From: Enhydrobacter aerosaccus
GTDB lineage: Bacteria > Pseudomonadota > Alphaproteobacteria > Reyranellales > Reyranellaceae
Direction of reading: 5' to 3'
Length of the DNA stretch: 64,000 nt
NCBI GenBank assembly: GCA_903832005.1
Contig: CAIKZO010000006.1
Location: 1-64,000 of the forward strand
Shown here piece after piece: positions 8,123 through 16,398 of the stretch (position 1 is the stretch's first letter; every line of letters begins with the position of its first letter). A model generated the notes under the pieces. That model did not search any database and was not told the origin of the DNA. It worked only from the letters and a program-made list of their open reading frames with translations. Both the position numbers and the translations under genes were made by a program.

Positions 8123-8936
8123 AGATGCCCAGGTCCATATCTGGTCGCAGACCACAATCTCGCCGGGCGGCGGCCATCGCCAGGTCGCGCGCTACACCGC
8201 CGAGGAGTTGCTGGCCGAGATGGCGGAGGCCGGCGTCGACGGTGCCTCGATCCACCCGCCCGCGAGTTGGGACCCCGACGCGAACGCGGTCGCGATCGAT
8301 GCGGTCAAGAAACACCCAGGGCGCTTCGTCATCATGGGCCAGTTCCCGCTGGAGAATCCCGACAACGTCCGGCTGATCCCCGACTGGCGCAAACAGCCTG
8401 GAATGATGGGGCTGCGCTGGGCGCTGCTCTACGGCGAGCAGCCGCAGGGGATCAAGGAAGGCCGCTACGATTGGATCTGGCCCGCCGCCGAGAAGGCGGG
8501 CGTGCCCGTCTCGCTGCAGGCCGGTGTGTTCTTACCCAAGTTTCGCTGGATCGCGGAGAAGCACCCCGGCCTCAAGCTGATCATCGACCACTGCGGGCGC
8601 GACCCGTTCCTGCGCGACGACGCGGCGTTCGAGAACCTCGAAGAACTGCTGGCGTTGGCCAAGCTGCCCAACGTGGCGCTCAAGGCCACCGGCGCGCCGG
8701 CCTATTCGACGCAAGCCTACCCATTCAGGAACATTCACGATCCGCTGCACCGGATGTTCGATGCCTTCGGCCCCAAGCGCACCTTCTGGGGCACGGATTT
8801 CACCCGGCTCCAGTGCAGCTATCGCCAGTGCGTGACCTTGTTCACGGAAGAGTTGCCGTGGCTGAAGGGCAGCGAGCTCGAAGACGTAATGGGCCGCAGC
8901 CTCACCGAATGGCTCGGCTGGGACTACGCCTTCTAG
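8112..8936 (+). CDS. amidohydrolase-family protein (tandem copy 3)
   Basis: A 274-residue third member of the trio, again with IDAQVHIW, IIDHCGRDP and WGTDFTRLQC. The segment after the metal histidine is the most diverged: copies 1 and 2 have HCGLNR, this one HCGRDPFLRDD, which would line the pocket entrance. It starts 10 bases after the previous stop, without an obvious separate ribosome binding site, so it relies on coupling. Its stop overlaps the stop of the opposing SDR gene. Role: hydrolysis or decarboxylation of a small ring compound, inferred only from family. Confidence 0.83.
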   Translation: MKIIDAQVHIWSQTTISPGGGHRQVARYTAEELLAEMAEAGVDGASIHPPASWDPDANAVAIDAVKKHPGRFVIMGQFPLENPDNVRLIPDWRKQPGMMGLRWALLYGEQPQGIKEGRYDWIWPAAEKAGVPVSLQAGVFLPKFRWIAEKHPGLKLIIDHCGRDPFLRDDAAFENLEELLALAKLPNVALKATGAPAYSTQAYPFRNIHDPLHRMFDAFGPKRTFWGTDFTRLQCSYRQCVTLFTEELPWLKGSELEDVMGRSLTEWLGWDYAF

Positions 8937-9697
8937 CTCATATAGCCGCCGTCGATGATCAGCGGACTGCCGGTCATCGGCGCGGCACCATCGGAGCAGA
9001 GCCACAGCACGCTCGACGCGATCTCGTCGGGCGAGGCGACCTTGCCGCGCGGAGTCTGGCGCAGGATCTCCGCCTTCAGCTTGGCATTCTTGAGATAGCG
9101 CGTGATCGCCGGCGTATCGACCCAGCCGGGGCAGATCGCGCTGATGCGCAGGCCGGCCTTCGCGTTCTCGAGTGCGGCACTCCGCGTGAGTCCGATCACG
9201 CCGTGCTTAGCGGCCGAGTAGGCGGCCCCGCCCGGGAACGGATAGCCGCGCAGGCCGTCGACCGACGCGTTGTTCACGATCACGCCGCGCTTCTTCTCCA
9301 GCATCAGCGGGATCTCGTAACGCAGGCAGTAGAAGGCGGAGTTGAGATAGCCGTCCATCGTCTTCAGCCACGCCGCCTCGTCGCCGCTCGCCACCGGTCC
9401 GACACGCGCGCCGCTGCCGCCGTTGTTGAAAGCGTAGTCGAGCTGGCCGTGCTTCTTCCGGATCGCCGCGCAAAGCCTTTCGACATCGCGTGCCTTGGAG
9501 ACGTCGCACGAGATCCAGGAGACGTTCTTCGGACTCTTGATCGACTTCAGTGCGGCGGCAGCCCGCTTCCTGTCGCGACTGGCGAGGATCACCGTCGCGC
9601 CCTGCTGGGCGAAGGCTGCCACGGTGGCGAGACCGATGCCGCTGCTGCCGCCGGTCACCAGGGCGATCTTGCCCTTCATCTCGGGATAGAGAGCCAT
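8933..9697 (-). CDS. SDR-family oxidoreductase
   Basis: A 254-residue classical short-chain dehydrogenase/reductase. The cofactor motif TGGSSGIG (about residues 15-22), NNG in the middle, NNASVDG with the catalytic serine and YSAAK (Tyr-Lys pair) are all present. The C-terminus PLIIDGGYMS is typical. It would oxidise or reduce an alcohol/ketone with NAD(P). The ATG overlaps the TAA of the upstream lipoprotein gene (TAATG), so it is the last cistron of the monooxygenase-lipoprotein-SDR operon. The substrate is probably the product of that monooxygenase (inference). Confidence 0.88.
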   Translation of the reverse strand: MALYPEMKGKIALVTGGSSGIGLATVAAFAQQGATVILASRDRKRAAAALKSIKSPKNVSWISCDVSKARDVERLCAAIRKKHGQLDYAFNNGGSGARVGPVASGDEAAWLKTMDGYLNSAFYCLRYEIPLMLEKKRGVIVNNASVDGLRGYPFPGGAAYSAAKHGVIGLTRSAALENAKAGLRISAICPGWVDTPAITRYLKNAKLKAEILRQTPRGKVASPDEIASSVLWLCSDGAAPMTGSPLIIDGGYMS

Positions 9698-10128
9698 TAG
9701 CGCGTCGTCCTCACGATGGGGCCTTTGATCTCGCCGTCGGGATGCTGCCCGGTCTTGAGGATCACGGACCACCGGCCCGCCATCAGGTCTTCGGCCTGTT
9801 GCGCGGTCAGCGTCGCGGCGCCCGGATGCGGGTTGCTCTCATCGGCGAGGTTGATCGGCACCGCTTCGGCCATCGTGCCGGTGCCGTCCGGCCCGTCGAG
9901 AAACGCCCAGGTGACCGGTCCACTCAACCCGCCGTAACTGAGGCGCCACTGCAGGACCTGCGTCGCCTTGGAATAGGCCGCCGTGAGGCTGCCTTTGCCC
10001 GTCGACTCGCCGCTCAACTCGGCAGTGAACCGCACCTTCGAATTGGCGGGTTCGCTGACGTAATCCATGCCGCAGCCGGCCAGCAGGAACGACAGGCCGA
10101 CGAGAATATTCAGGCGTTTCATGCTCAT
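9697..10128 (-). CDS. CHRD-domain lipoprotein
   Basis: A 143-residue protein with a lipoprotein signal (LVGLSFLLAGC, lipidated Cys19 counting from the first ATG). The mature part (KVRFTAELSG, YGGLSGPVTWAFLDGP, LMAGRWSVILKTGQHPDGEIKGPI) is a CHRD domain, the beta-rich repeat first described in chordin and common in bacterial exported proteins of unknown role. The ATG at 10128 overlaps the TGA of the upstream monooxygenase, and an alternative ATG is at 10122. An exported lipoprotein coupled between two cytosolic oxidoreductases is unusual. Confidence 0.85.
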   Translation of the reverse strand: MSMKRLNILVGLSFLLAGCGMDYVSEPANSKVRFTAELSGESTGKGSLTAAYSKATQVLQWRLSYGGLSGPVTWAFLDGPDGTGTMAEAVPINLADESNPHPGAATLTAQQAEDLMAGRWSVILKTGQHPDGEIKGPIVRTTR

Positions 10129-11867
10129 GCCTTGTGATGGACCTCGGCCCGAGCGTAGACCGGCGTCGCCAATCCCTCCAGCCGGGCCTTGAGCTGCAAC
10201 GCCACATAACGCGAATAGTGCCGCGACTGGGCAAGATTGCCGCCATGGAACCACAGGCCTTCCTGCGCCGTGGGCTTCCACATGTTGCGCAGTTCGCCCT
10301 CCCAGGGGCCGGGATCCTTGGCCGTGCCCGACCCGACGCCCCAGCACTTGCCCACCTTGTCGGCGACTTCCTGCGAGATCAGCGCCGCCGCCCACTGGTT
10401 CATCGAGCCATAGCCCGTCGCGTAGACGATGAGGTCGGCGTCCAGCACCGTGCCGTCCTTCAGCACGACGCCTGTCTCGGTGAGGTGATCGACTTCCGTG
10501 GACTTCAGCTTGATGCGCCCGTCGGCGATCAGCTCCGAGGCGCCAACGTCGATGTAGTAGCCCGAGCCGCGGCGGATATACATGCCGCCGATGCCCGACT
10601 CGTCCTCGCCGAAGGTGAGCTTGAAGCCCGCCTTGCGCAGGCCCTCGTAGAAGCCCGCATCGTCCTTCTTGATCTGCGCCACCATCGGCTGCGCCGCCGT
10701 GGGCTGCAGCGCGTACGGCAGCGAGGCCACGGTGAAGTCGGCTTTGTCGGTCGTGATGCCCTTGGCGACGGCCTCCTCCGAGTAGAGCGGCCGGTTGCGC
10801 CCCAGCGTCTCGGCGCGCACTACGAGCGTCGGCGAGCGCTGCAGCAGAGTCACGTCGGCGCCGTGCTCCCAAAGATCGGCCGCGATGTCGTGCGCGGAGT
10901 TGTTCGAGCCGACGACAACGCATTTCTTGCTGGCATAGCCCTCGCCGCCGCGGTGCTGGCTCGAGTGATGCTGCTTGCCCTTGAATTTCTCGGCGCCCGG
11001 GAAGCGTGGCACTTCGGGGAAGCCCGACATGCCGGTCGCGATCACGAGATGCTTGGGCCGCAGCGTCACCGGCTTGCCGTCGTGCTCGACGACGACGGTC
11101 CATTCGCCCTTCGCCTCGTCGTACGACGCGCTCTTGCACGGCGACGACGACCAGTAATCGAGTTCCATGATCTTGGTGTAGGACTCGAGCCAGTCGCCCA
11201 TCTTGTCCTTGGGCGTGTAGATCGGCCAATGATCGGGGAACGGCAGGTACGGCAGATGGTCGTACCAGACCGGATCGTGCAGGCAGAGCGACTTGTAGCG
11301 CTTGCGCCAGGCATCGCCCGGCCGTTCGTTGGCGTCGACGATCAGCGCCGGCACGCCGATGCGCTTCAGCCGCGCGCCGAGCCCGATTCCGCCCTGGCCA
11401 CCGCCCACGATCAGCACGAACGGTTGACGCTCAAAGCCCACTTCCGCGGCGTCGGCCTTGCGGCGATCGCTCCAGGTCACGCGATCCTTGAAGGCGCCAT
11501 GTTGGGTGCCGTGCGGACGCGTGATGCCCGCCTTCTCCTCGAAGCCTTTCAGTTCGGTGAGCGCGGTAAACAGGGTGCCCGCCTTGCCGTCTTTCAGCCG
11601 CAGGTGGCCGGTGCCCCGCCCGACAGAGGTCTCGAAGGTGAACCAGCCGTCCTCGCCATCGGCCTTGAAGGAGTCGGGCCGCACATCGGAAAGCCGCTCC
11701 TTCAGCATTTCAGCAATCGCAGAGCGGCTCTCGAAGGTAACGATGTTCCAGGTGAAGGCCACGCAATCGCGCCAGTAGCAGCTTTCGGCGAACAGCGCGG
11801 TCGCCCCCTCGATGTCGGAACGCTTCAGCAGGGACGCGAACTCACTCAACCAGTCTTGCACTTTCAT
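10125..11867 (-). CDS. NTF2-fused flavin-containing monooxygenase
   Basis: A 580-residue protein. Residues 1-125 look like an NTF2/SnoaL-type cone domain (DWLSEFASLLKRSDIEGATALF, then a strand-rich part). Residues 150-560 are a class B flavin monooxygenase with FAD motif GGGQGG (155-160), a second NADPH Rossmann VVVGSNNSAHD and IVYATGYGS near the end. Such enzymes insert oxygen into carbonyls or N/S centres. GGGAAG precedes the ATG. It heads a three-gene operon with 4- and 1-base overlaps and is divergent from the amidohydrolase at 11940. A much longer same-frame reading frame continues upstream but only across antisense sequence of other genes. Confidence 0.87.
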   Translation of the reverse strand: MKVQDWLSEFASLLKRSDIEGATALFAESCYWRDCVAFTWNIVTFESRSAIAEMLKERLSDVRPDSFKADGEDGWFTFETSVGRGTGHLRLKDGKAGTLFTALTELKGFEEKAGITRPHGTQHGAFKDRVTWSDRRKADAAEVGFERQPFVLIVGGGQGGIGLGARLKRIGVPALIVDANERPGDAWRKRYKSLCLHDPVWYDHLPYLPFPDHWPIYTPKDKMGDWLESYTKIMELDYWSSSPCKSASYDEAKGEWTVVVEHDGKPVTLRPKHLVIATGMSGFPEVPRFPGAEKFKGKQHHSSQHRGGEGYASKKCVVVGSNNSAHDIAADLWEHGADVTLLQRSPTLVVRAETLGRNRPLYSEEAVAKGITTDKADFTVASLPYALQPTAAQPMVAQIKKDDAGFYEGLRKAGFKLTFGEDESGIGGMYIRRGSGYYIDVGASELIADGRIKLKSTEVDHLTETGVVLKDGTVLDADLIVYATGYGSMNQWAAALISQEVADKVGKCWGVGSGTAKDPGPWEGELRNMWKPTAQEGLWFHGGNLAQSRHYSRYVALQLKARLEGLATPVYARAEVHHKA

Positions 11868-11939
11868 CGTCTTCCCATTGCAGCTTAGATGCGCGCGGCG
11901 CACTCTAGACACACATTGGCTCGGGAGGAACTGAGACCC

Positions 11940-13079
11940 ATGAAGTACGATGTCATCTCCGCCGACGGACATATCGACCTGATCTGGCTCCCGCCGGATC
12001 TCTTCACCAAGAACTGCTCCGCCGCGATGAAAGATCGCGTGCCTTACGTGATCGAAGGGCCCAAGGGTCCTGAATGGACGTCGAAGAACGGCGCCAAGTT
12101 CGGTCTCGTGAACGGCATGGGCTCCGCCGGACGTGAATACGTGCCAGGCATCATCCACCGCTCCGACCGCATGGCCTCGACCGGCCTCTACTCGGACGGC
12201 AAGAAGGGCATCCGCCGCCTCACTGAAGTCGATCATCGGTTGAAGGACCAGGATCGCGATGGCGTCCAGGCCGAGGTGATCTACGGCATCCTTGGCGCCT
12301 CGGGCCGCCTCAACGATCCCGAGGCCTCGACCGAAGTGCTGCGCATCTACAACGACTGGCTCCACGATTTCTGCCAGGCCGCGCCCGACCGTCTCGTCGG
12401 ATTGGCCAACATCCCGAACCACGACATGGACGTGGCGACCGCCGAGATGAAGCGCAACGCCAAGCGCGGCGTGCGCGGCTTCGACGTCGCCAACAAGCCC
12501 GACATGACGCCGCTGTGGGATCCCTTCTGGGAGCCGCTGTGGCAGCTCGCGCACGAGACCGGCATCCCCGTCCACTTCCACACGATCGGCGGCCGCTCGC
12601 CCGACACGTCGAAGATGCCGGCTTTCGTGCAGCGCCGCGTGTTCGCCACGCACATCACCGGCTTCCAGATGCACATGGGCACGATGCTGATGGGCCTCAT
12701 GTATTCGGGCGCGCCGGAGCGCTTCCCCAACCTCAAGATCGTGATCGGCGAGGCGGGGCTGGGCTGGATCCCCTACGTGCTGCAGCACATGGATCTCGAG
12801 TGGGAGGACCAGTTCCAGGACCTCGACCTCAAGATGAAGCCCAGCGACTACTGGCATCGCCAGTTCTACGCGACCTACCAGACCGATCCGGTGGGCATCG
12901 AATTGCTGCACCATCTGGGCGAGGACAATGTCATGTGGGGTTCGGACTATCCGCATCCCGACGGCATCTGGCCCGACAGCCAGGAGTTCCTGAAGAACGA
13001 GCTCACCGAAGTCACGCCCGAGGTGCGCCGCAAGGTGGTGCGCGACAACGCGATGAAGCTCTACCGCCTGGGCAACTGA
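11940..13079 (+). CDS. amidohydrolase (ACMSD-like, PF04909)
   Basis: A 379-residue metal-dependent hydrolase/decarboxylase of the COG2159 group. SADGHIDLIWLP is the N-terminal metal motif with Gly-His where HxH is expected. HFHTIGG, the conserved GEAGLGWIP and WGSDYPHPDGIWP complete the barrel. GGGAGGAAC lies upstream of the chosen ATG; the upstream in-frame ATG at 11889 would add 17 low-complexity residues. First gene of a plus-strand operon with an Ldh-type dehydrogenase and an EamA-type transporter. In other bacteria this subgroup sits in catabolic islands for aromatic or heterocyclic acids. Substrate unknown. Confidence 0.87.
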   Translation: MKYDVISADGHIDLIWLPPDLFTKNCSAAMKDRVPYVIEGPKGPEWTSKNGAKFGLVNGMGSAGREYVPGIIHRSDRMASTGLYSDGKKGIRRLTEVDHRLKDQDRDGVQAEVIYGILGASGRLNDPEASTEVLRIYNDWLHDFCQAAPDRLVGLANIPNHDMDVATAEMKRNAKRGVRGFDVANKPDMTPLWDPFWEPLWQLAHETGIPVHFHTIGGRSPDTSKMPAFVQRRVFATHITGFQMHMGTMLMGLMYSGAPERFPNLKIVIGEAGLGWIPYVLQHMDLEWEDQFQDLDLKMKPSDYWHRQFYATYQTDPVGIELLHHLGEDNVMWGSDYPHPDGIWPDSQEFLKNELTEVTPEVRRKVVRDNAMKLYRLGN

Positions 13080-13082
13080 CTG

Positions 13083-14120
13083 TTGCCTATCGCGCCGGAG
13101 CAACTGCTCGACTTCGCCAGCAAGGCCTATCAATCGGCCGGCATGCCGCCGGCCGATGCGCGCATCGTGGCGGACACGCTGGTGCAGGCCGACCTGTGGG
13201 GCCACCAGTCGCACGGCGTGCTGCGCCTGCCCTGGTATCTCGCGCGCCTGAAGGCCGGCGTCTGCAACGCCGCCGCCAAGCCCAAACACATCGTCGATGG
13301 CGGCGCGGTCGCGGTGATCGATGGCGGCGACGCGATGGGCCAGGTGCTGATGGTGCACGCGATGAACGACGCCATCGCACGCGCGAAAAAGCACGGCATC
13401 GCGGCGGTGGCGCTACGCCACTCCAACCATTTCGGCACCGCGCTCTACTACACGCTGATGGCGGCGCGCGCGGGCTGCGTCGCCTTCCTGTCGACCAACG
13501 CCAGTCCGGCGATGGCGCCGTGGGGCGGCCGCAGGAAGACCGTTGGCACCAATCCCTGGTCGTGGGCCGCGCCCGCGGGTTCGTTTGCGCCGATGGTGCT
13601 CGACATCGCCAACACCGGCGTGGCGCGCGGCAAGGTCTATCTCGCGCGCCAAAAGGGCCAACCGATTCCCGAAGGCTGGGCGATCGATGCCGACGGCGTA
13701 CCGACGACCGACGCGCAGGCCGCGATCGACGGCATCATCCTTCCCATGGCGGGCCACAAGGGTTATGCGATCGCCGTCATGATGGACATGCTCTCGGGCG
13801 TTCTCACCGGCAGCGCCTTTGCCAGCGAAGTCGCCGGTCCCTACCAGACCGACCGCAAGAGCGGCGCAGGCCATCTGATGATCGTGCTCGACATCGCCAC
13901 GATGCAGCCATTGGCCGATTTCAACGCGCGCATGGAGACGCTGATCCGCGAGCTGAAGTCCGTGCCGCTCGCCCAAGGTCACGACGAAGTCTTCTATCCT
14001 GGCGAGCTGGAAGCGCAGAACGAAGTGCGCAACCGGCGCGATGGGCTCACCCTGCCCGACGATACGCTGGCCGACCTCGCGAAGGTGGCGGCCGAGACCG
14101 GGATCGCGGCCAACTTCTAG
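13083..14120 (+). CDS. Ldh/malate-lactate dehydrogenase-family oxidoreductase
   Basis: A 345-residue member of the NAD(P)-dependent malate/L-lactate/ureidoglycolate dehydrogenase family (PF02615), which has its own fold unlike classical Ldh. Characteristic stretches are DLWGHQSHGVLRLPWY, AVALRHSNHFG with the proposed catalytic His, GTNPW and MAGHKGYAIA. An in-frame TGA (13077) leaves only CTG 13080 or TTG 13083 before Met21, so TTG 13083 is the likely start. It follows the amidohydrolase by 3 bases. AllD, the ureidoglycolate dehydrogenase, belongs here and ureide genes occur at 15.4-18.8 kb, but malate/lactate-type substrates are equally possible. Confidence 0.85.
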   Translation: MPIAPEQLLDFASKAYQSAGMPPADARIVADTLVQADLWGHQSHGVLRLPWYLARLKAGVCNAAAKPKHIVDGGAVAVIDGGDAMGQVLMVHAMNDAIARAKKHGIAAVALRHSNHFGTALYYTLMAARAGCVAFLSTNASPAMAPWGGRRKTVGTNPWSWAAPAGSFAPMVLDIANTGVARGKVYLARQKGQPIPEGWAIDADGVPTTDAQAAIDGIILPMAGHKGYAIAVMMDMLSGVLTGSAFASEVAGPYQTDRKSGAGHLMIVLDIATMQPLADFNARMETLIRELKSVPLAQGHDEVFYPGELEAQNEVRNRRDGLTLPDDTLADLAKVAAETGIAANF

Positions 14121-14946
14121 ATGCAGCGCACCGTCATTCTCACAACGCTGGCGATGCTGGCCTTCGCCGGAAATTCGCTCCTGTGCCGCGCTGCGCGACA
14201 CCGCGATCGATGCCGCGAGCTTCACCATGATCCGCATTGCCTCGGGCGCGCTGATGCTGGCGATCCTGTTGCGCACACGGGGCAAGCGGCCGATGGAAGG
14301 CGGCAGCTGGATCGCGGCGCTGATGCTCTTCTCCTACGCGGCCTTCTTCTCCTTCGCCTATCGCGACCTCTCGGCGGCGACCGGTGCGCTGCTGCTGTTC
14401 GGCGCCGTGCAGATGACGATGATGGGCTTTGGCTTCTTCAGCGGCGAGCGACTCGGGCCGATCAAGCTCGTGGGCCTGGCGATCGCGCTGGGCGGTCTCG
14501 TCACGCTGCTGCTGCCTGGCCTCGCCGCCCCGCCGTTGCTGGGTGCGTCGTTCATGGTCGCGGCCGGCGCCTCGTGGGGCGTCTATTCGATCGTGGGCAA
14601 GACGCTCGGTGAGCCGACCGCAGCCACTGGCGGCAATTTCATGCGCGCGGTGCCCTTTGCCGCGGCGCTCGGCCTCGCGGCGATGAACCATTCGGCAGTC
14701 GACCTGCACGGCGCGATCTATGCCGTGCTGTCGGGCGCCATCACGTCCGGTCTCGGCTATGCGCTGTGGTACGCAGCGCTGCCCGCACTAACGTCGACGT
14801 CGGCGGCAATCATCCAGTTAAGCGTGCCCGCAATCGCGGCACTGGGCGGTGCGGTGCTTTTATCCGAGGCGCTGACCACGCGCCTGCTGATCGCCTCGGC
14901 CGCGATCCTGGGCGGCATCGCCATCACGACGGCGGCCAAACGTTAA
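14121..14946 (+). pseudogene. EamA/DMT-family transporter, frameshifted
   Basis: Translation from ATG 14121 gives MQRTVILTTLAMLAFAGNSLLCRA, a typical first EamA helix, and then loses homology. The next frame (+1) carries LRDTAIDAASF and about 250 further residues with the remaining EamA helices to a TAA at 14946. The break lies at 14181-14196 in a GCGC-rich run, and inserting two bases there would restore CRALRDTAID. The restored protein would be about 275 residues, near the family norm of about 290 with ten membrane helices. EamA proteins are drug/metabolite exporters. The ATG directly follows the dehydrogenase stop, so it belongs to that operon. It could be a true recent pseudogene or an assembly error. 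Confidence 0.8.
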
Positions 14947-15395
14947 AGGTTTTGGATGGCCTGCATCTCGGCCACGGCGTTGGCCTTCTTCGCGCAGAGC
15001 GGCCAGTGCCAGTATTCGCCAAGATCGAAGATCATGTACTTGGCCAGATCGGCCGCGCGATCGTAATCCTGTGCAAGGGCCGCGGCGTCCTTCGGATTGA
15101 TTCCAACGCCGTCGCGCTTCTGGACGTAGGACATCACCGTGCGCGTGGCGAACTGCAGGCGTCCGAGATAGGCGCCGCGACCGCCGTAGATCGGCCTGTC
15201 GGACGGGCCATAGCCGCCGCTCTCGCAAATCGCGATCTGGCGCACGACTTCGTCCTTGCGCTCTTCGATCATGCGCGCGCGTTCGTTCGCGGCGGTGAGC
15301 AGCGCCTGATTCGGATTCACGGGCGACGTCCTCGGGGCGCACGCCGAAGCGGCGAGAGCGACGAAGAGTGCGGAGATGGTGGGAATGTTTCTCAA
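14943..15395 (-). CDS. lipoprotein with lysozyme/SLT-like motif
   Basis: A 150-residue protein with a lipoprotein signal (ALFVALAASAC, Cys19). The mature region has IAICESGG (C57-E58-S59-G60-G61), then GAYLGRLQFATRTVMSYV. This Cys-Glu-Ser-Gly-Gly followed by G-x-LQF-x-x-T is the pattern around the catalytic glutamate in lytic transglycosylase/Rpf-type lysozyme folds, so a small outer-membrane-anchored peptidoglycan-acting or sugar-binding domain is possible. The C-terminus (EYWHWPLC) has a second Cys that could pair with C57. The stop overlaps the end of the transporter gene. No ribosome binding site stands out. The functional guess rests on short motifs only. Confidence 0.6.
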   Translation of the reverse strand: MRNIPTISALFVALAASACAPRTSPVNPNQALLTAANERARMIEERKDEVVRQIAICESGGYGPSDRPIYGGRGAYLGRLQFATRTVMSYVQKRDGVGINPKDAAALAQDYDRAADLAKYMIFDLGEYWHWPLCAKKANAVAEMQAIQNL

Positions 15396-15440
15396 GGCGG
15401 GTGCATTGTTTAGACACCGCCGTGAGAGTCAACCCTGCCT

Positions 15441-16352
15441 CTACCCTTTTGCCGGGTGCACTTTCATCCAGTGTGATGCAATTTCCCGGCGAGTCGCGAC
15501 CCAAACCTTGGGCTTTGACTTCACATAGTCGAGGAAACGCGCCAGCGTCGCAGCTCTGCTCGGCCGTCCCCCGAGACGACAATGAATGCCGATCGACATC
15601 ATCTTCGGGGCGCGTGCGCCTTCGGCATAGAGCATGTCGAACGCATCCTTCATCGACTGAAGCCAGCCGTCGGCGATGCCGAAGCCCGGCGCCACGGCGA
15701 ACTTCATGTCGTTCACTTCGAGCGTGTACGGCACGATCAAATGCGGCGCGCCCTCCACCTTCACCCAGTACGGCAGATCGTCGTTGTAGGAGTCGCTCGA
15801 ATAAAGAAAGCCGCCATGCTGGATCACGGCCTTCAGCGAGTTCTTGCCGAAGCGCCCCGTGTACCAGCCGACCGGCGGCGTGCCGGCCGACTCGGTGATC
15901 GCCTTCACCGCCTTCTTCACGTGATCGAGTTCCTGCTCGAGCGTGTAGTCGCGATAGTTGATCCAGCGGTAGCCGTGGCTCGCCACCTCGTGGCCCGCCT
16001 CGGCCATCGCCTTGCCAGCAGCGGGATTGAGTTCGAGCGCGCGGCCGACCGCCCACGAGGTGAAGTGCAGCCCACGCTCGTTGAACAGGCGCAGGATGCG
16101 CCAGAAGCCCGCGCGGCTGCCGTACTCGTACATCGACTCCGTAGAGTAATCGCGCTCGCCCACCAGCGGCGTGCCGCCCGGCGTTTCGGTCAGGAACACC
16201 TCCGACGCGGGGTCGCCGTTCAGGATCGTGTTCTCGCCGCCCTCCTCGTAATTCAGCACGAAAGACACGGCGATTCTTGCGTCGCCCGGCCACTGCGGAT
16301 CGGGGGTTTCCGGGCCATAGCCGATCAGGTCGCGATCCAGGTGATTGTGCAT
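15441..16352 (-). CDS. puuE: PuuE-type allantoinase (polysaccharide deacetylase fold)
   Basis: A 303-residue NodB-fold hydrolase of the PuuE group, which opens allantoin to allantoate in purine/urate breakdown in the cytosol without the metal site of classical allantoinases. Hallmarks are SFVLNYEEGGEN (about residues 30-41), GDPASEVF, EVASHGYRW and YSSDSYNDDLPYW. Length matches the family (300-310). A GGGAGACC-like site precedes the ATG. The neighbour 46 bases away on the other strand is a carbamoylase/allantoate-amidohydrolase homologue, which supports an allantoin-to-allantoate-to-ureidoglycolate route. Other cyclic ureides remain possible substrates. Confidence 0.85.
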   Translation of the reverse strand: MHNHLDRDLIGYGPETPDPQWPGDARIAVSFVLNYEEGGENTILNGDPASEVFLTETPGGTPLVGERDYSTESMYEYGSRAGFWRILRLFNERGLHFTSWAVGRALELNPAAGKAMAEAGHEVASHGYRWINYRDYTLEQELDHVKKAVKAITESAGTPPVGWYTGRFGKNSLKAVIQHGGFLYSSDSYNDDLPYWVKVEGAPHLIVPYTLEVNDMKFAVAPGFGIADGWLQSMKDAFDMLYAEGARAPKMMSIGIHCRLGGRPSRAATLARFLDYVKSKPKVWVATRREIASHWMKVHPAKG

Positions 16353-16398
16353 TGAAGGTCTCCCGACTATAGCTCCGCCAGCAATTTCTGGAGGATGC

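Noticed and set aside
11868..13394. N-terminal extension of the FMO monooxygenase reading frame
   Set aside because: The extension is antisense to the amidohydrolase and dehydrogenase genes; the ATG at 11867 has a ribosome binding site and a normal domain start.
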